Positions 1-9,892 of a stretch of 64,000 nucleotides of DNA are shown piece after piece. The stretch is taken from contig NZ_JAILYN010000026.1 in NCBI RefSeq assembly GCF_019795155.1, forward strand, positions 1 through 64,000, in the 5' to 3' direction. Position numbers and translations under genes: made by a program. The DNA is from Marinobacterium arenosum (GTDB lineage: Bacteria > Pseudomonadota > Gammaproteobacteria > Pseudomonadales > Balneatricaceae). Under the pieces are notes generated by a model. It did not search any database, was not told where the DNA came from, and saw only the letters and a program-made list of their open reading frames with translations. Each line of letters begins with the position of its first letter. Positions within the stretch are counted from its first letter, which is position 1.

Positions 1-460
1 CGGGCTGCACGAAGCCCCGCCTACCGTAGCAGCGGGCTCCGACCGCGACCTGCGGCGTTTTTTTTGAAATCCGTGGTCTGTCGCCCTCGGAGCGGGCTGC
101 TACGAAGCCCTGCCTACCGTAGCAGCGGGCTCCGACCGCGACCTGCGGCGTTTTTTTTGAAATCCGTGGTCTGTCGCCCGCGGAGCGGGCTGCTACGAAG
201 CCCTGCTTACCGTAGCAGCGGGCTCCGACCGCGACCTGCGGCGTTTTTTTGAAATCCGTGGTCTGTCGCCTGCGGAGCGGGCTGCTACGAAGCCCTGCTT
301 ACCGTAGCAGCGGGCTCCGACCGCGACCTGCGGCGGTTGTTTCGAAATCCGTGGTCTGTCGCCCTCGGAGCGGGCTGCTACGAAGTCCTGCTTACCGTAG
401 CAGCGGGCTTGGCATGCCCTTTGGGTACCGACCGCGACTGGCGATGGTTCCTTTGAAATC
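1..460. repeat. Tandem REP/BIME-like array, 92-93 bp period
   Basis: A unit containing the anchor gaaatccgtggtctgtcgcc recurs at 66, 159, 251 and 344, with spacings of 93, 92 and 93 bp. A diverged fifth copy begins near 455 after a 111 bp step. Each unit pairs a block reading GTAGCAGCGGGCTCCGACC with an oppositely oriented block reading GAGCGGGCTGCTACG, so a transcript would fold into long hairpins. The array continues off the left edge. Related blocks occur near 8100-8230, 18290-18600 and 56440-56545. Open reading frames running through it are simple translations of the repeat and are not genes. The 461-720 stretch before etfB holds no gene I can support. Confidence 0.85.
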
Positions 461-720
461 AATGGCCGGATGCCTGCGGTACCAAGCGGCCATAAAACTG
501 CGGGCGGCTACGGCTCAACGCTGGCCTCATTTGATAACCATCAATGACGATTTTCTACCCGTCTGTTCATCTAGCGGCTGTCTTAGACAGCTTTTAAATC
601 GGGCTATCCGGCGCCAATGGACAATTTTGCCAGTCAAAAAGCGGATTTTTGTTATTGAGAGATCGGGGCGCCGGGCTACCATGAAGCCATAGCCTGACAA
701 CGAACAATAACGAGGCGGTT

Positions 721-1470
721 ATGAAAGTACTGGTCGCGGTAAAACGTGTAATCGATTACAACGTCAAGGTCCGGGTCAAGGCGGACCAGTCCGACGTTGA
801 TCTGGCCAACGTCAAGATGGCCATGAATCCCTTCTGTGAGATCGCTGTCGAGCAGGCGGTGCGGCTGAAAGAAGCCGGCCAGGCCGACGAAATCGTGGTG
901 GTCTCGATCGGCAGCAAGAGCTGCGACGAACAGCTGCGCACCGCGCTGGCGCTGGGTGCCGACCGGGCGATCCGGGTCGACACCGAAGACGGCCCGGACT
1001 CGCTGTCGGTGGCCAAACTGTTGGCCGAAGTGGTCAAGAAAGAGCAGCCGGGGCTGATCATCCTCGGTAAGCAGGCGATCGACTCCGACAACAACCAGAC
1101 CGGTCAAATGCTGGCGGCGCTGCTGGACTACCCGCAGGGCACCTTCGCCTTTGCGATGGAATTGACTGACGGCCGAGTCAACGTCACCCGCGAGATCGAC
1201 GGCGGCCTGCAGACGGTTGATCTGCAACTGCCGGCGATCGTCACCACCGACCTGCGCCTGAACGAGCCGCGCTACGCGTCGCTGCCCAATATCATGAAAG
1301 CCAAGCGCAAGCCGCTGGACGTGCTGACCCCGGACGAACTGGGCGTCAGCGTGGCTGGCAAGGTCAAATTGCTGAAGGTTGAACCGCCGGCCGAGCGCCA
1401 GGCGGGTATCAAGGTCGGTTCGGTCGACGAGCTGGTCGACAAGCTGAAAAACGAAGCCAAAGTAATTTGA
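721..1470 (+). CDS. etfB: Electron transfer flavoprotein, beta subunit
   Basis: The 249-residue protein is full length for EtfB. EtfB pairs with EtfA to form the soluble FAD/AMP heterodimer that takes electrons from acyl-CoA dehydrogenases and passes them to ETF:ubiquinone oxidoreductase at the membrane. The ETF-beta signature lies at about residues 153-173, ending in LPA, and is followed by the LPN loop at 188-190. A GAGG ribosome-binding site precedes the ATG. etfA follows after 13 bp with its own GGAGG, so the pair is an operon. The setting next to fadBA and near an acyl-CoA dehydrogenase fits fatty acid oxidation. Confidence 0.96.
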   Translation: MKVLVAVKRVIDYNVKVRVKADQSDVDLANVKMAMNPFCEIAVEQAVRLKEAGQADEIVVVSIGSKSCDEQLRTALALGADRAIRVDTEDGPDSLSVAKLLAEVVKKEQPGLIILGKQAIDSDNNQTGQMLAALLDYPQGTFAFAMELTDGRVNVTREIDGGLQTVDLQLPAIVTTDLRLNEPRYASLPNIMKAKRKPLDVLTPDELGVSVAGKVKLLKVEPPAERQAGIKVGSVDELVDKLKNEAKVI

Positions 1471-1483
1471 GGAGGGCGTTTCG

Positions 1484-2413
1484 ATGAGCATTCTGGTTAT
1501 TGCGGAACATGACAACAGCGCCCTGAAGCCGGTGACTCTGACCACGGTGGCGGCGGCCAGCCAGATCGGCGGCGATATCAGCGTACTAGTGGCCGGCAGC
1601 GGCTGTGCGGCGGTGGCCGAGCAGGCGGCCAAGATCGCCGGCGTAGGCAAGGTGCTGCTGGCGGACGACGCTGCTTACGAGCACCAGCTGGCGGAAAATG
1701 TTAGCCGACTGGTGGTCAGCGTGGCGGCCGGCTACGGCCATATCCTGGCACCGGCGACCACCACCGGAAAGAACCTGCTGCCGCGTGTGGCGGCGCTGCT
1801 GGACGTCAACCAGCTGTCCGAGGTGATCGCGGTGGTCAGTCCGGACACCTTCAAGCGGCCGATCTACGCCGGCAACGCCATCGCCACCGTGCAGTCCGAA
1901 GACGCGGTCAAGGTGATGACAGTGCGCGGCACCGCTTTCGACGCGGTCGCTGCCGAGGGCGGTAACGCCGCTATCGAGACCATCGGCGAGCGTTGCGACG
2001 CCGGCCTGTCCCGCTTCGTCAGCGAAGAGCTGGCCAAGAGCGACCGGCCGGAACTGACCGCCGCCCGGGTGGTGGTCTCCGGTGGCCGTGGCATGGGCAG
2101 CGGCGACAACTTCGCGCTGCTGGAAAAACTGGCCGACAAGCTCGGTGCAGCGGTCGGCGCCTCCCGTGCGGCGGTCGATGCCGGCTTCGTGCCGAACGAT
2201 ATGCAGGTCGGCCAGACCGGCAAGATGGTGGCGCCTGAACTGTATATCGCCGTCGGCATCTCCGGTGCGATCCAGCACCTGGCCGGTATGAAGGACTCCA
2301 AGGTGATCGTGGCGATCAACAAGGATGAGGAAGCGCCGATCTTCCAGGTGGCCGACTACGGCCTGGTCGCCGACCTGTTCGAGGTACTGCCGGAGCTGGA
2401 ACAGAAGCTCTGA
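1484..2413 (+). CDS. etfA: Electron transfer flavoprotein, alpha subunit
   Basis: This is the 309-residue alpha subunit of ETF. The N-terminal adenine-nucleotide-like domain spans about residues 1-185. The C-terminal FAD-binding domain starts with [11 protein letters not shown] near residue 196 and contains the conserved [14 protein letters not shown] stretch and the ISGAIQH segment that holds FAD. The ATG sits behind a clear GGAGG. A MITE-like palindromic element begins 10 bp after the stop and a terminator hairpin lies beyond it, so the etfBA transcript probably ends there. Confidence 0.96.
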   Translation: MSILVIAEHDNSALKPVTLTTVAAASQIGGDISVLVAGSGCAAVAEQAAKIAGVGKVLLADDAAYEHQLAENVSRLVVSVAAGYGHILAPATTTGKNLLPRVAALLDVNQLSEVIAVVSPDTFKRPIYAGNAIATVQSEDAVKVMTVRGTAFDAVAAEGGNAAIETIGERCDAGLSRFVSEELAKSDRPELTAARVVVSGGRGMGSGDNFALLEKLADKLGAAVGASRAAVDAGFVPNDMQVGQTGKMVAPELYIAVGISGAIQHLAGMKDSKVIVAINKDEEAPIFQVADYGLVADLFEVLPELEQKL

Positions 2414-2423
2414 GTTTTACTCC

Positions 2424-2584
2424 GGAGCCTGTCGGGCTTGGCCGATCGTAGCGAGGGAAAGCGGGATTGAGACAGATTTTTCGAACGATTGAGGCGAATA
2501 GCGAGCTATTTAACGAAATCGATCGGAAAAGATGGCCAATATCCGATTTTCCGCAGTAGGTCAGTGCTAAGTCCGACAGGCTCC
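2424..2584. mobile_element. MITE-like element with GGAGCCTGTCGG terminal inverted repeats
   Basis: The 161 bp segment is bounded by GGAGCCTGTCGGGCTT on the left and the near-perfect inverse AAGTCCGACAGGCTCC on the right. It encodes nothing. The end sequence shares a core (GAG-C/G-CTGTCG) with elements at 8238-8380 and 51563-51612, which suggests one non-autonomous family. It sits directly downstream of the etfA stop codon. No target duplication is obvious. Confidence 0.7.
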
Positions 2585-2600
2585 TAGCCTCACCCCCTAG

Positions 2601-2626
2601 ACGCCCGGCACCCGCCGGGCGTTTTT
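2601..2626 (+). terminator. Rho-independent terminator after etfA
   Basis: A GC-rich stem (CGCCCGG/CCGGGCG) around a short loop is followed by a run of five T. It lies 188 bp past the etfA stop, beyond the MITE-like element. Confidence 0.7.
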
Positions 2627-2657
2627 CTCAATAGCATTGGTATTGGCTTGAGCGCTT

Positions 2658-2737
2658 TGTAGGGCGCCACCCGGGGTGCCACCGCCACCGGTGGTTGAAA
2701 CGCCTGTCGGCGTTTGGTCGGCCGGGTCCGACCCTAC
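2658..2737. repeat. Palindromic TGTAGGG element
   Basis: The segment starts with TGTAGGG and ends with the inverse CCCTACA. Inner arms ACCCGG and CCGGGT also pair, so the 80 bp stretch can fold into a long imperfect hairpin. It is non-coding and lies between the etfA terminator and fadB. The remaining bases of the 2414-2966 interval hold a possible fadB promoter (TTGTTG at 2863-2868 and TAGACT at 2885-2890, 16 bp apart), which is weak evidence only. Confidence 0.5.
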
Positions 2738-2966
2738 AATAATTGCGCCGTTCGCCGCATAAAGCCCCTCCATGACCGCAAATGTTACCCGGATTTTGCT
2801 GTCCAAAAGCAGCCCTGTCGCGGCCTGAACGTTTCGGTCAGCAACAATGGCGGATGCTGTCATTGTTGATTCGGGTGGCTTCACTAGACTGGTTAACAAC
2901 GCTGATACGGTTCTGTATCGGCCTTATGCAGATCAAACAAGAACAACTCTGCCACGGAGTCTGACC

Positions 2967-5111
2967 ATGTTGATGGAAGGAAAAGCGATCCGCGTTGCGG
3001 CAGTTGAGAACGGTCTCTACGAGCTGGTGTTCGACAGCAGCGACGATTCCGTTAATAAACTCAACCAGGCCACGCTGGCTGAACTGCGCGAAGCGGTCGC
3101 CAAGCTGAAAGCCACCGACGGTGTGAAAGGGCTGCTGATCTCCAGCGCCAAAGACAGTTTTATCGTCGGTGCCGATATCACCGAATTCATGCAGATGTTC
3201 GCCCACGGTGAAGACGAGATCGTCGCCGCCCTGGTCGAGCTGAACGGCCTGTTCAGCAATATCGAGGATCTGCCGTTCCCGACCGTCACCGCGATCAACG
3301 GGCTGGCGCTGGGCGGCGGCTTCGAGCTCTGCCTGGCGACCGACTACCGGGTGATGGCGCAGGGCGCCAAGGTGGGCCTGCCGGAAGTGAAACTGGGTAT
3401 CTACCCGGGCTGGGGCGGCACCATCCGCCTGCCGCGGCTGATCGGTGTCGATAACGCCAACGAGTGGATCTGCGGCGGTGCCGAGAAGCGCGCTGACGCG
3501 GCGCTGAAAGAGGGCGCGGTGGATGCGGTGGTGGCGCCGGAGCAGCTGCGTGACGCCGGCCTCGACCTGCTGGCCAAGTGCATCGACGGCACCTTCGACT
3601 ACCAGGCCCGTCGCGACGAGAAGCAGAGCCCGATCAAATTGAACCAGATCGAGCAGATGATGGCGTTCGAGTCCGCCAAGGGCGTGATCGGCGCCAAGGC
3701 CGGGCCGCACTACCCGGCGCCGCTGGCGGCGCTGAAGACCATCCAGAAGCACGCCAACATGGGCCGTGACAAGGCGATCGCGGTGGAAGCCAAGGGCTTC
3801 GTCAAGCTGGCCAAGAACGATGTCACCCGCGCGCTGGTCGGTCTGTTCCTGAAAGACCAGCAGATCAAGAAGATCAGCAAGGCCTACGAGGCCAAGGCCG
3901 CGCCGGTCAACAAGGCGGCGGTGCTGGGCGCTGGGATCATGGGCGGCGGCGTCGCCTACCAGTCGGCCTCCAAGGGCACGCCGATCCTGATGAAGGATAT
4001 CGCCGAACCGGCGCTGCAGCTGGGGCTGGACGAGGCCACCAAGCTGCTGGCCGGCCAGCTCAAGCGCAAGCGGATCGACGCGACCCAGATGGCGCAGGTG
4101 CTGAACCGGATCACCCCGACGCTGAGCTACGGTGATTTCAACTCGGTCGACCTGGTGGTCGAGGCGGTGGTCGAGAACCCGAAGATCAAGCAGGCGGTAC
4201 TGGCCGAGGTCGAACAGGCGCTGCCGGAAGGCGCCACCATCACCTCCAACACCTCCACCATCTCGATCAACGAGCTGGCCAAGGCGCTGAAGAAACCGGA
4301 AAACTTCTGCGGTATGCACTTCTTCAACCCGGTGCACAAGATGCCGCTGGTCGAGGTGATCCGCGGCGAGAAGACCTCCGAGGAGGCCATCGCCCGCACC
4401 GTGGCCTACGCCAAGGCGATGGGCAAGACGCCGATCGTGGTTAACGACTGCCCAGGCTTCCTGGTCAACCGCATCCTGTTCCCGTATTTCGGCGGTTTTG
4501 CCGCGCTGTTGAAGGATGGTGCCGACTTCCGCCAGGTCGACAAGGTAATGGAACGCTTCGGCTGGCCGATGGGGCCGGCTTACCTGCTGGACGTGGTCGG
4601 GGTCGATACCGCGCACCATGCGGACCGGGTGATGGCTGCCGGCTTCCCGGACCGGATGGAGCATGAAGGCGAAAACGTGATCGACCGGATGTTCAAGCTG
4701 GAGCGTTTCGGCCAGAAGAACAAGGTCGGTTTCTACCGCTACGAAGAGGACCGCAAGGGCAAGCCGAAGAAGCTGGTCGATGATCAGGTGTTCGCGCTGC
4801 TGGACGGCGTGGTCGGTCCGGCCCGCGAGTTCAGTGACGAGGAGATCATCGAACGGATGATGATCCCGCTCTGCATCGAGACCGTGCGCTGCCTGGAAGA
4901 CGGCATCGTCGACAGCGCCGCTGAAGCGGATATGGGCCTGATCTACGGCATCGGCTTCCCGCCGTTCCGTGGCGGTGCGCTGCACTACCTGGATCAGATC
5001 GGACTGGACAACTTCTGTCAGATGGCAGCCAAGTACGCTGACCTCGGCCCGCTGTATCAGCCGACCGAGAAGATGAAAGCGATGGCCGCCAACGGCGAAA
5101 CCTACTTCTAA
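2967..5111 (+). CDS. fadB: Fatty acid oxidation complex alpha subunit
   Basis: The multifunctional beta-oxidation subunit carries enoyl-CoA hydratase, 3-hydroxyacyl-CoA dehydrogenase and isomerase activities and assembles with FadA as an alpha2beta2 complex. The 714 residues match the family length. The hydratase half shows the oxyanion-hole stretch [10 protein letters not shown]. The dehydrogenase half begins with a Rossmann GAGIMGGG motif near residue 321 and has the catalytic HFFNP histidine at 451. I start at ATG 2967 (MLMEGKAI), which aligns with the family N terminus; an upstream in-frame start at 2847 would add 40 unrelated residues. fadA follows after 12 bp. Confidence 0.96.
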   Translation: MLMEGKAIRVAAVENGLYELVFDSSDDSVNKLNQATLAELREAVAKLKATDGVKGLLISSAKDSFIVGADITEFMQMFAHGEDEIVAALVELNGLFSNIEDLPFPTVTAINGLALGGGFELCLATDYRVMAQGAKVGLPEVKLGIYPGWGGTIRLPRLIGVDNANEWICGGAEKRADAALKEGAVDAVVAPEQLRDAGLDLLAKCIDGTFDYQARRDEKQSPIKLNQIEQMMAFESAKGVIGAKAGPHYPAPLAALKTIQKHANMGRDKAIAVEAKGFVKLAKNDVTRALVGLFLKDQQIKKISKAYEAKAAPVNKAAVLGAGIMGGGVAYQSASKGTPILMKDIAEPALQLGLDEATKLLAGQLKRKRIDATQMAQVLNRITPTLSYGDFNSVDLVVEAVVENPKIKQAVLAEVEQALPEGATITSNTSTISINELAKALKKPENFCGMHFFNPVHKMPLVEVIRGEKTSEEAIARTVAYAKAMGKTPIVVNDCPGFLVNRILFPYFGGFAALLKDGADFRQVDKVMERFGWPMGPAYLLDVVGVDTAHHADRVMAAGFPDRMEHEGENVIDRMFKLERFGQKNKVGFYRYEEDRKGKPKKLVDDQVFALLDGVVGPAREFSDEEIIERMMIPLCIETVRCLEDGIVDSAAEADMGLIYGIGFPPFRGGALHYLDQIGLDNFCQMAAKYADLGPLYQPTEKMKAMAANGETYF

Positions 5112-6302
<1,191 letters not shown>

Positions 6303-6324
6303 GCCCTCGCCAGCTGACCCGCTA

Positions 6325-6348
6325 GGCCCCCAATAGGGGGCCTTTTTC
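6325..6348 (+). terminator. Rho-independent terminator of fadBA
   Basis: A perfect GGCCCCC/GGGGGCC stem with an AATA loop is followed directly by five T. Confidence 0.88.
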
Positions 6349-6548
6349 GTATCCGAACAACATCGTTGCCGGGATGACGGATATCAACTGTGGCGGATAT
6401 AACAGATGACAGCTGAGTCTGCGCGGCTTATGGTGATGGCGTAGCCTGGAATTGCCCGACCAATGTGGGCATTGACAGGGATTTTACCGGCCGGGCTGCC
6501 AGAATGTTCGCTTGCCGCCTCAGGGATGGGGTGTCGGGTTTGCAGGGC

Positions 6549-8072
6549 ATGAAAGCAGGTATGGCAGTCAAGGCAAATCGGTTCTCAATCTCGCTATTGA
6601 CCATCGTGGTGGTGGTGGTGGCCGCGTGCGTGCTGACCGTATACAGCTACCACCGGGCTTGGCTGCAGATCCGCCAACAGCAGCGGGCGGAGTTCGACGA
6701 CCGGCTGTTCCATCTCGTTGATCATCTTAACCTGGTACGCAACAGTGTTTATGCGTTGCAAGCCCAGATGCAGAGCAACCTGCAGCTTGCCAGCCAAGGT
6801 CAGCTGTACCATCCGGCACTGCTGCGTTTCCAGAACTATCCAACGTTCGGCGCCTATGGCCTGGAGCAGGATCTGCATCCGGAGGTTTTCCGGCGCCAGA
6901 TTGGCACGTTCAGCGGCATCGGCTCGGTGCAGAGCCTGACTGAGCCGTACAAGCAGGAGATCTACGCCGTGCTGGCGCTGGATGGCCTGATGCGCACTAT
7001 TGTCGAAAGCGCCGTATCCGGCAGCTGGGTGTACTACATCTCGGCCCGACGGTTCCTCTATCTGGCGCCGGGAGTACCGCTGCACCAGTTCCACTTCGAT
7101 CCCGCCTTCTATCAACAACAACTCTGGTTGCAGGCCATGCCGGAGAACAACCCCGGCCGCAAACTGGCGATGACCAGCCTGTACCAGGACGCTGCCGGTA
7201 GCGGACCGATGGTGACTCTGTCGCAGCCGGTCTATCTGCAGCAGAGCTTCAGCGGTGTGGTTGCCGTCGATATGACGGTGGCCGATCTGCGCGAGCATCT
7301 GTCGTCTTCCGACGGGCTCGGCGAGATGTGGCTGGTCGATGAACAGGGCCTGCTGGTGGCCGATTCCGACTCGGACGCTGTCGCGCCGGGTGTACGGGCA
7401 GAGCTGCCGAGTGAGCAGCTCGAGAGTTCCGGCTATCTGCAGCATGCAGAAGCCTACTGGTTGAAGCGCACGCTGATGCCGGGCCAGCTGAGCCTGGTTT
7501 ACCGCCTGCCACAGGCAGAGCTGCGCAGAGCCGCCTGGTCGGCCAGCCTGCCGCATATCGTCGCCACGTTGGTGATGGCGATGCTGCTGCTGGTGGCGGT
7601 CAAGCTGTACCGGATGGTGCGGTTCATCGGCCATCTGGCGGAGATCGACCCGTTGACCAGCTTCCTGAACCGGCGTGGTATGGAGGAGAAGGCCCAGACC
7701 TGGCTGGAATACTGCGAACGTCACCAGCAGCCGTTCAGCGTGCTGATGGTGGATATCGACCACTTCAAACATATCAATGACCAGTACGGCCATAACAACG
7801 GTGACAAGGTGATCGTGGCGATGACCGCCGAGATCCAGGCGATGCGGATGGCGGAACGGTTGCGTCGGCATATGGTGGAGATGCGGGTTACCCGTCACCG
7901 GATCCCGTTCACCATCAGCCTGGGCGGTGCCGAACGGATCGGCGAAGAGCCGCTCGATCAGATGATCAAGCGGGCCGACCAGGCGCTCTACGAAGCCAAG
8001 GAGGCCGGTCGTAACCGGGCGGTGGCGTCCTATCGGCAGTCGCGAGTTGAAAGCGCGGTTGAGCCGGGTTGA
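6549..8072 (+). CDS. Cache-type sensor with a GGDEF-family domain that lacks the GGDEF motif
   Basis: A transmembrane segment near residues 13-35 is followed by a periplasmic dCache-like region, a second membrane segment and a C-terminal diguanylate cyclase fold. The fold starts correctly (DPLTSFLNRRG, then VDIDHFKHINDQYGHNNGD), but after GDKVIVAMTAEIQA it jumps straight to MRMAERLRRH. About 30 residues that normally hold the I-site and the GG(D/E)EF loop are missing, in frame. The downstream part (SLGGAE, ADQALYEAK) is intact. It cannot be a standard cyclase; it may be a sensor, GTP-binding scaffold or decaying gene. The start is uncertain: ATG 6549 or 6561 places the membrane segment at the N terminus, while GTG 6465 is also in frame. 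Confidence 0.75.
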   Translation: MKAGMAVKANRFSISLLTIVVVVVAACVLTVYSYHRAWLQIRQQQRAEFDDRLFHLVDHLNLVRNSVYALQAQMQSNLQLASQGQLYHPALLRFQNYPTFGAYGLEQDLHPEVFRRQIGTFSGIGSVQSLTEPYKQEIYAVLALDGLMRTIVESAVSGSWVYYISARRFLYLAPGVPLHQFHFDPAFYQQQLWLQAMPENNPGRKLAMTSLYQDAAGSGPMVTLSQPVYLQQSFSGVVAVDMTVADLREHLSSSDGLGEMWLVDEQGLLVADSDSDAVAPGVRAELPSEQLESSGYLQHAEAYWLKRTLMPGQLSLVYRLPQAELRRAAWSASLPHIVATLVMAMLLLVAVKLYRMVRFIGHLAEIDPLTSFLNRRGMEEKAQTWLEYCERHQQPFSVLMVDIDHFKHINDQYGHNNGDKVIVAMTAEIQAMRMAERLRRHMVEMRVTRHRIPFTISLGGAERIGEEPLDQMIKRADQALYEAKEAGRNRAVASYRQSRVESAVEPG

Positions 8073-8099
8073 TTACTTCACTCTTTTCATCTCGAGGCA

Positions 8100-8236
8100 G
8101 GTCGTTGAAGCGCTCCCCGTGGCGACAGCCGGGCTCCGTAGCAGCACGCTCCGCGCGCGACCGATCAAGGCGCTGAGACTGCCGTTGGTCGCGGATAAAT
8201 CCCCTCCTACCGGGACGTACCTTGTAGGAGGCACTT
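8100..8236. repeat. Degenerate REP-like block
   Basis: The stretch contains single diverged copies of the CCGGGCTCCGTAGCAGC and GCTCCGCGCGCGACC blocks seen in the array at 1-460, then a short inverted repeat around TAGGAGG. It abuts a MITE-like element. With the MITE and the hairpin at 8410-8462 it fills the gene-free interval 8073-8513. Confidence 0.5.
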
Positions 8237-8237
8237 C

Positions 8238-8380
8238 AGAGGCTGTCGAAAAACTACTGCGCTCGGTGATACGGCGTTAAAAATCGGCTCAAAATGCTCA
8301 TTTACAACACGTAAACTCCGCTTTTTCGCCGATTTTTGCCTTGTCTCACCTTCGCTCGTTACGTTTTGCGACACCCTCTT
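8238..8380. mobile_element. MITE-like element with AGAGGCTGTCG ends
   Basis: The 143 bp element begins AGAGGCTGTCGAAAAAC and ends with the inverse GTTTTGCGACACCCTCTT. Inside it a second pair of arms (AAAATCGGC and GCCGATTTTT) can form a nested stem. It has no coding capacity. Its ends match those of the 50 bp element at 51563-51612. Confidence 0.7.
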
Positions 8381-8409
8381 CAGCGGCGACCATCTTTCTG
8401 GCTCAAAAA

Positions 8410-8462
8410 ATAGAAAAGGGACAGAGTGGCCGGGCGCTTGTCTGCCCGGGACCCTGTCCCTA
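8410..8462 (-). terminator. Hairpin terminator downstream of the DUF1329 gene
   Basis: On the minus strand AGGGACAG and CCCGGGC pair with GCCCGG and CTGTCCCT across a short loop, and TTTTCTATTTTTT follows. It lies about 50 bp past the DUF1329 stop. The GGGACAG arm also resembles REP sequences mobilised by RAYT transposases, but no RAYT gene is present. Confidence 0.6.
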
Positions 8463-8513
8463 TTTGTTGCGCTGCGCCAGGCGCAGCGCGAGGCTTACGT
8501 CAGAATGTTCAGA

Positions 8514-9866
8514 TCACCGCTTGCCCAGTCGGCGGATCGCCTGCGGGGTGAAGTCCTTGTGGTCGAAACGCTGGGTGAAGTCGAAGCCGTTGCCCTCCTC
8601 GTTGGTCAGGCTGCCGACCAGATAGCGACCGGACTGCAGGTCGTACAGCGCTTCGGCGGCCAGCCAGGGCACCTGGGCATCGCGGTACGGGAAGGCGTGG
8701 GCCTCGCCGACCCGCCACAGCTCGCCGCGGCCGTCATAGTGGTCGACCACCGCGATCTGCCAGCTGTCCTCGTCGATGAAGAACACCCGCTTGCCGTAGA
8801 TATGGCGAGCGCCGTCCTTCAATGTGGCTTCCACCTGCCAGACCCGGTGCAACTCGTAGCGGGTCAGGTCCGGGTTGATATGGCCCTGCTGCAGGATCTG
8901 CTCGTACTTCAGGCCGCGATCGGCCAGCTTGAAGCTGTTGTACGGGATGTACATCTCCTGCTTGCCTACCAGCTTCCATTCGTAACGGTCCGGTGCACCG
9001 TTGAACAGGTCCAGGTTGTCGGTGGTACGTTGGCCATCGGTGGCGGTGCCCGGCGCATCGTAGGCGATCTGCGGTGCCCGGCGTACCCGGCGCTGGCCGG
9101 CGTTGTAGGTCCAGGCCTGGCGCGGCTGGGCCACCTGGTTCAGGGTCTCGTGTACCAGCAGCACGTTACCGGTCAGGCGGGCCGGCGCCTGTACCTGCTG
9201 CACGAAGTAGAACAGGATGTTGCTGTCCTTCTTCGGATCGGCGCCACCTTCCAGGTAACTTGGCCAGGACATCTTCTCGTTGATCTTGACCGGCGTGAAG
9301 GCGCCGTTGGCCTGCACCGGTACCTGTACGAAGGTACGCTCCAGCGCACCGCCGCGGTAACGGGTCATATGGTTCCAGATCACCTCGAGGCCGTTCTGCG
9401 GGATCGGGAAGGCGATCGCCTCGTCAAAATCGACCAGGCCGTTGCCGTCGTCGGTCAATTTGGCGCTGGTGGCGTTCTTCTTGGCTGCCGCGTAGATATT
9501 ATCCGGCATCGCCGCGCTGCGGTGGGTCGGATAGATGTTCATCCGGAAGCTGTCCGGGTATTTCTTGAACATCGCCAGCTGGCCCGGGGTCAGCTTGTCG
9601 GCATACTGTTCGGCGTTCTGCGCGCTGATGGTCAGCAGCGGCTGCTCGCCGGCGAACGGGTTCTGGTAGCGGTCGTCGGTCGCCGGCAGGCCGCCGGTCC
9701 AGGCCGGAATGGTGCCGTCGGCATTGCCGGCTTTCTCGGCGCCGACCGGGGTCAGCTTATCGCCCAGGGCGGCCGCCTGTTCGGCGGAAACCGCCGCCAG
9801 CGCCAGCGGCGTGCTCAGCAGCAGTGCGGCGCCGAGCAGCAGGGAGCTAGGTGTCTTGTTGAACAT
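8514..9866 (-). CDS. DUF1329 family periplasmic/outer-membrane protein
   Basis: The 450-residue protein has a signal peptide (about residues 1-24, ending ALA) and then the DUF1329 core. DUF1329 proteins have a LolA/LolB-like fold predicted to bind lipid and are nearly always encoded beside DUF1302 proteins and near lipid or RND-type transport genes. That arrangement is seen here: the DUF1302 gene lies 26 bp upstream on the same strand. The precise substrate is unknown. An AGGA-like ribosome-binding site precedes the ATG. Co-localisation with an acyl-CoA dehydrogenase suggests lipid or long-chain fatty acid handling, which is inference. Confidence 0.88.
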   Translation of the reverse strand: MFNKTPSSLLLGAALLLSTPLALAAVSAEQAAALGDKLTPVGAEKAGNADGTIPAWTGGLPATDDRYQNPFAGEQPLLTISAQNAEQYADKLTPGQLAMFKKYPDSFRMNIYPTHRSAAMPDNIYAAAKKNATSAKLTDDGNGLVDFDEAIAFPIPQNGLEVIWNHMTRYRGGALERTFVQVPVQANGAFTPVKINEKMSWPSYLEGGADPKKDSNILFYFVQQVQAPARLTGNVLLVHETLNQVAQPRQAWTYNAGQRRVRRAPQIAYDAPGTATDGQRTTDNLDLFNGAPDRYEWKLVGKQEMYIPYNSFKLADRGLKYEQILQQGHINPDLTRYELHRVWQVEATLKDGARHIYGKRVFFIDEDSWQIAVVDHYDGRGELWRVGEAHAFPYRDAQVPWLAAEALYDLQSGRYLVGSLTNEEGNGFDFTQRFDHKDFTPQAIRRLGKR

Positions 9867-9892
9867 GGTAAATCCTCCAGCTGGTCGGTTCG

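Noticed and set aside
64..692. Open reading frames through the 5' repeat array
   Set aside because: They only translate the 92-93 bp repeat on both strands, with no start context or domain.
2821..2850. Possible PsrA/FadR-type operator before fadB
   Set aside because: A GAACGTTTC-like word is present but the palindrome is incomplete.
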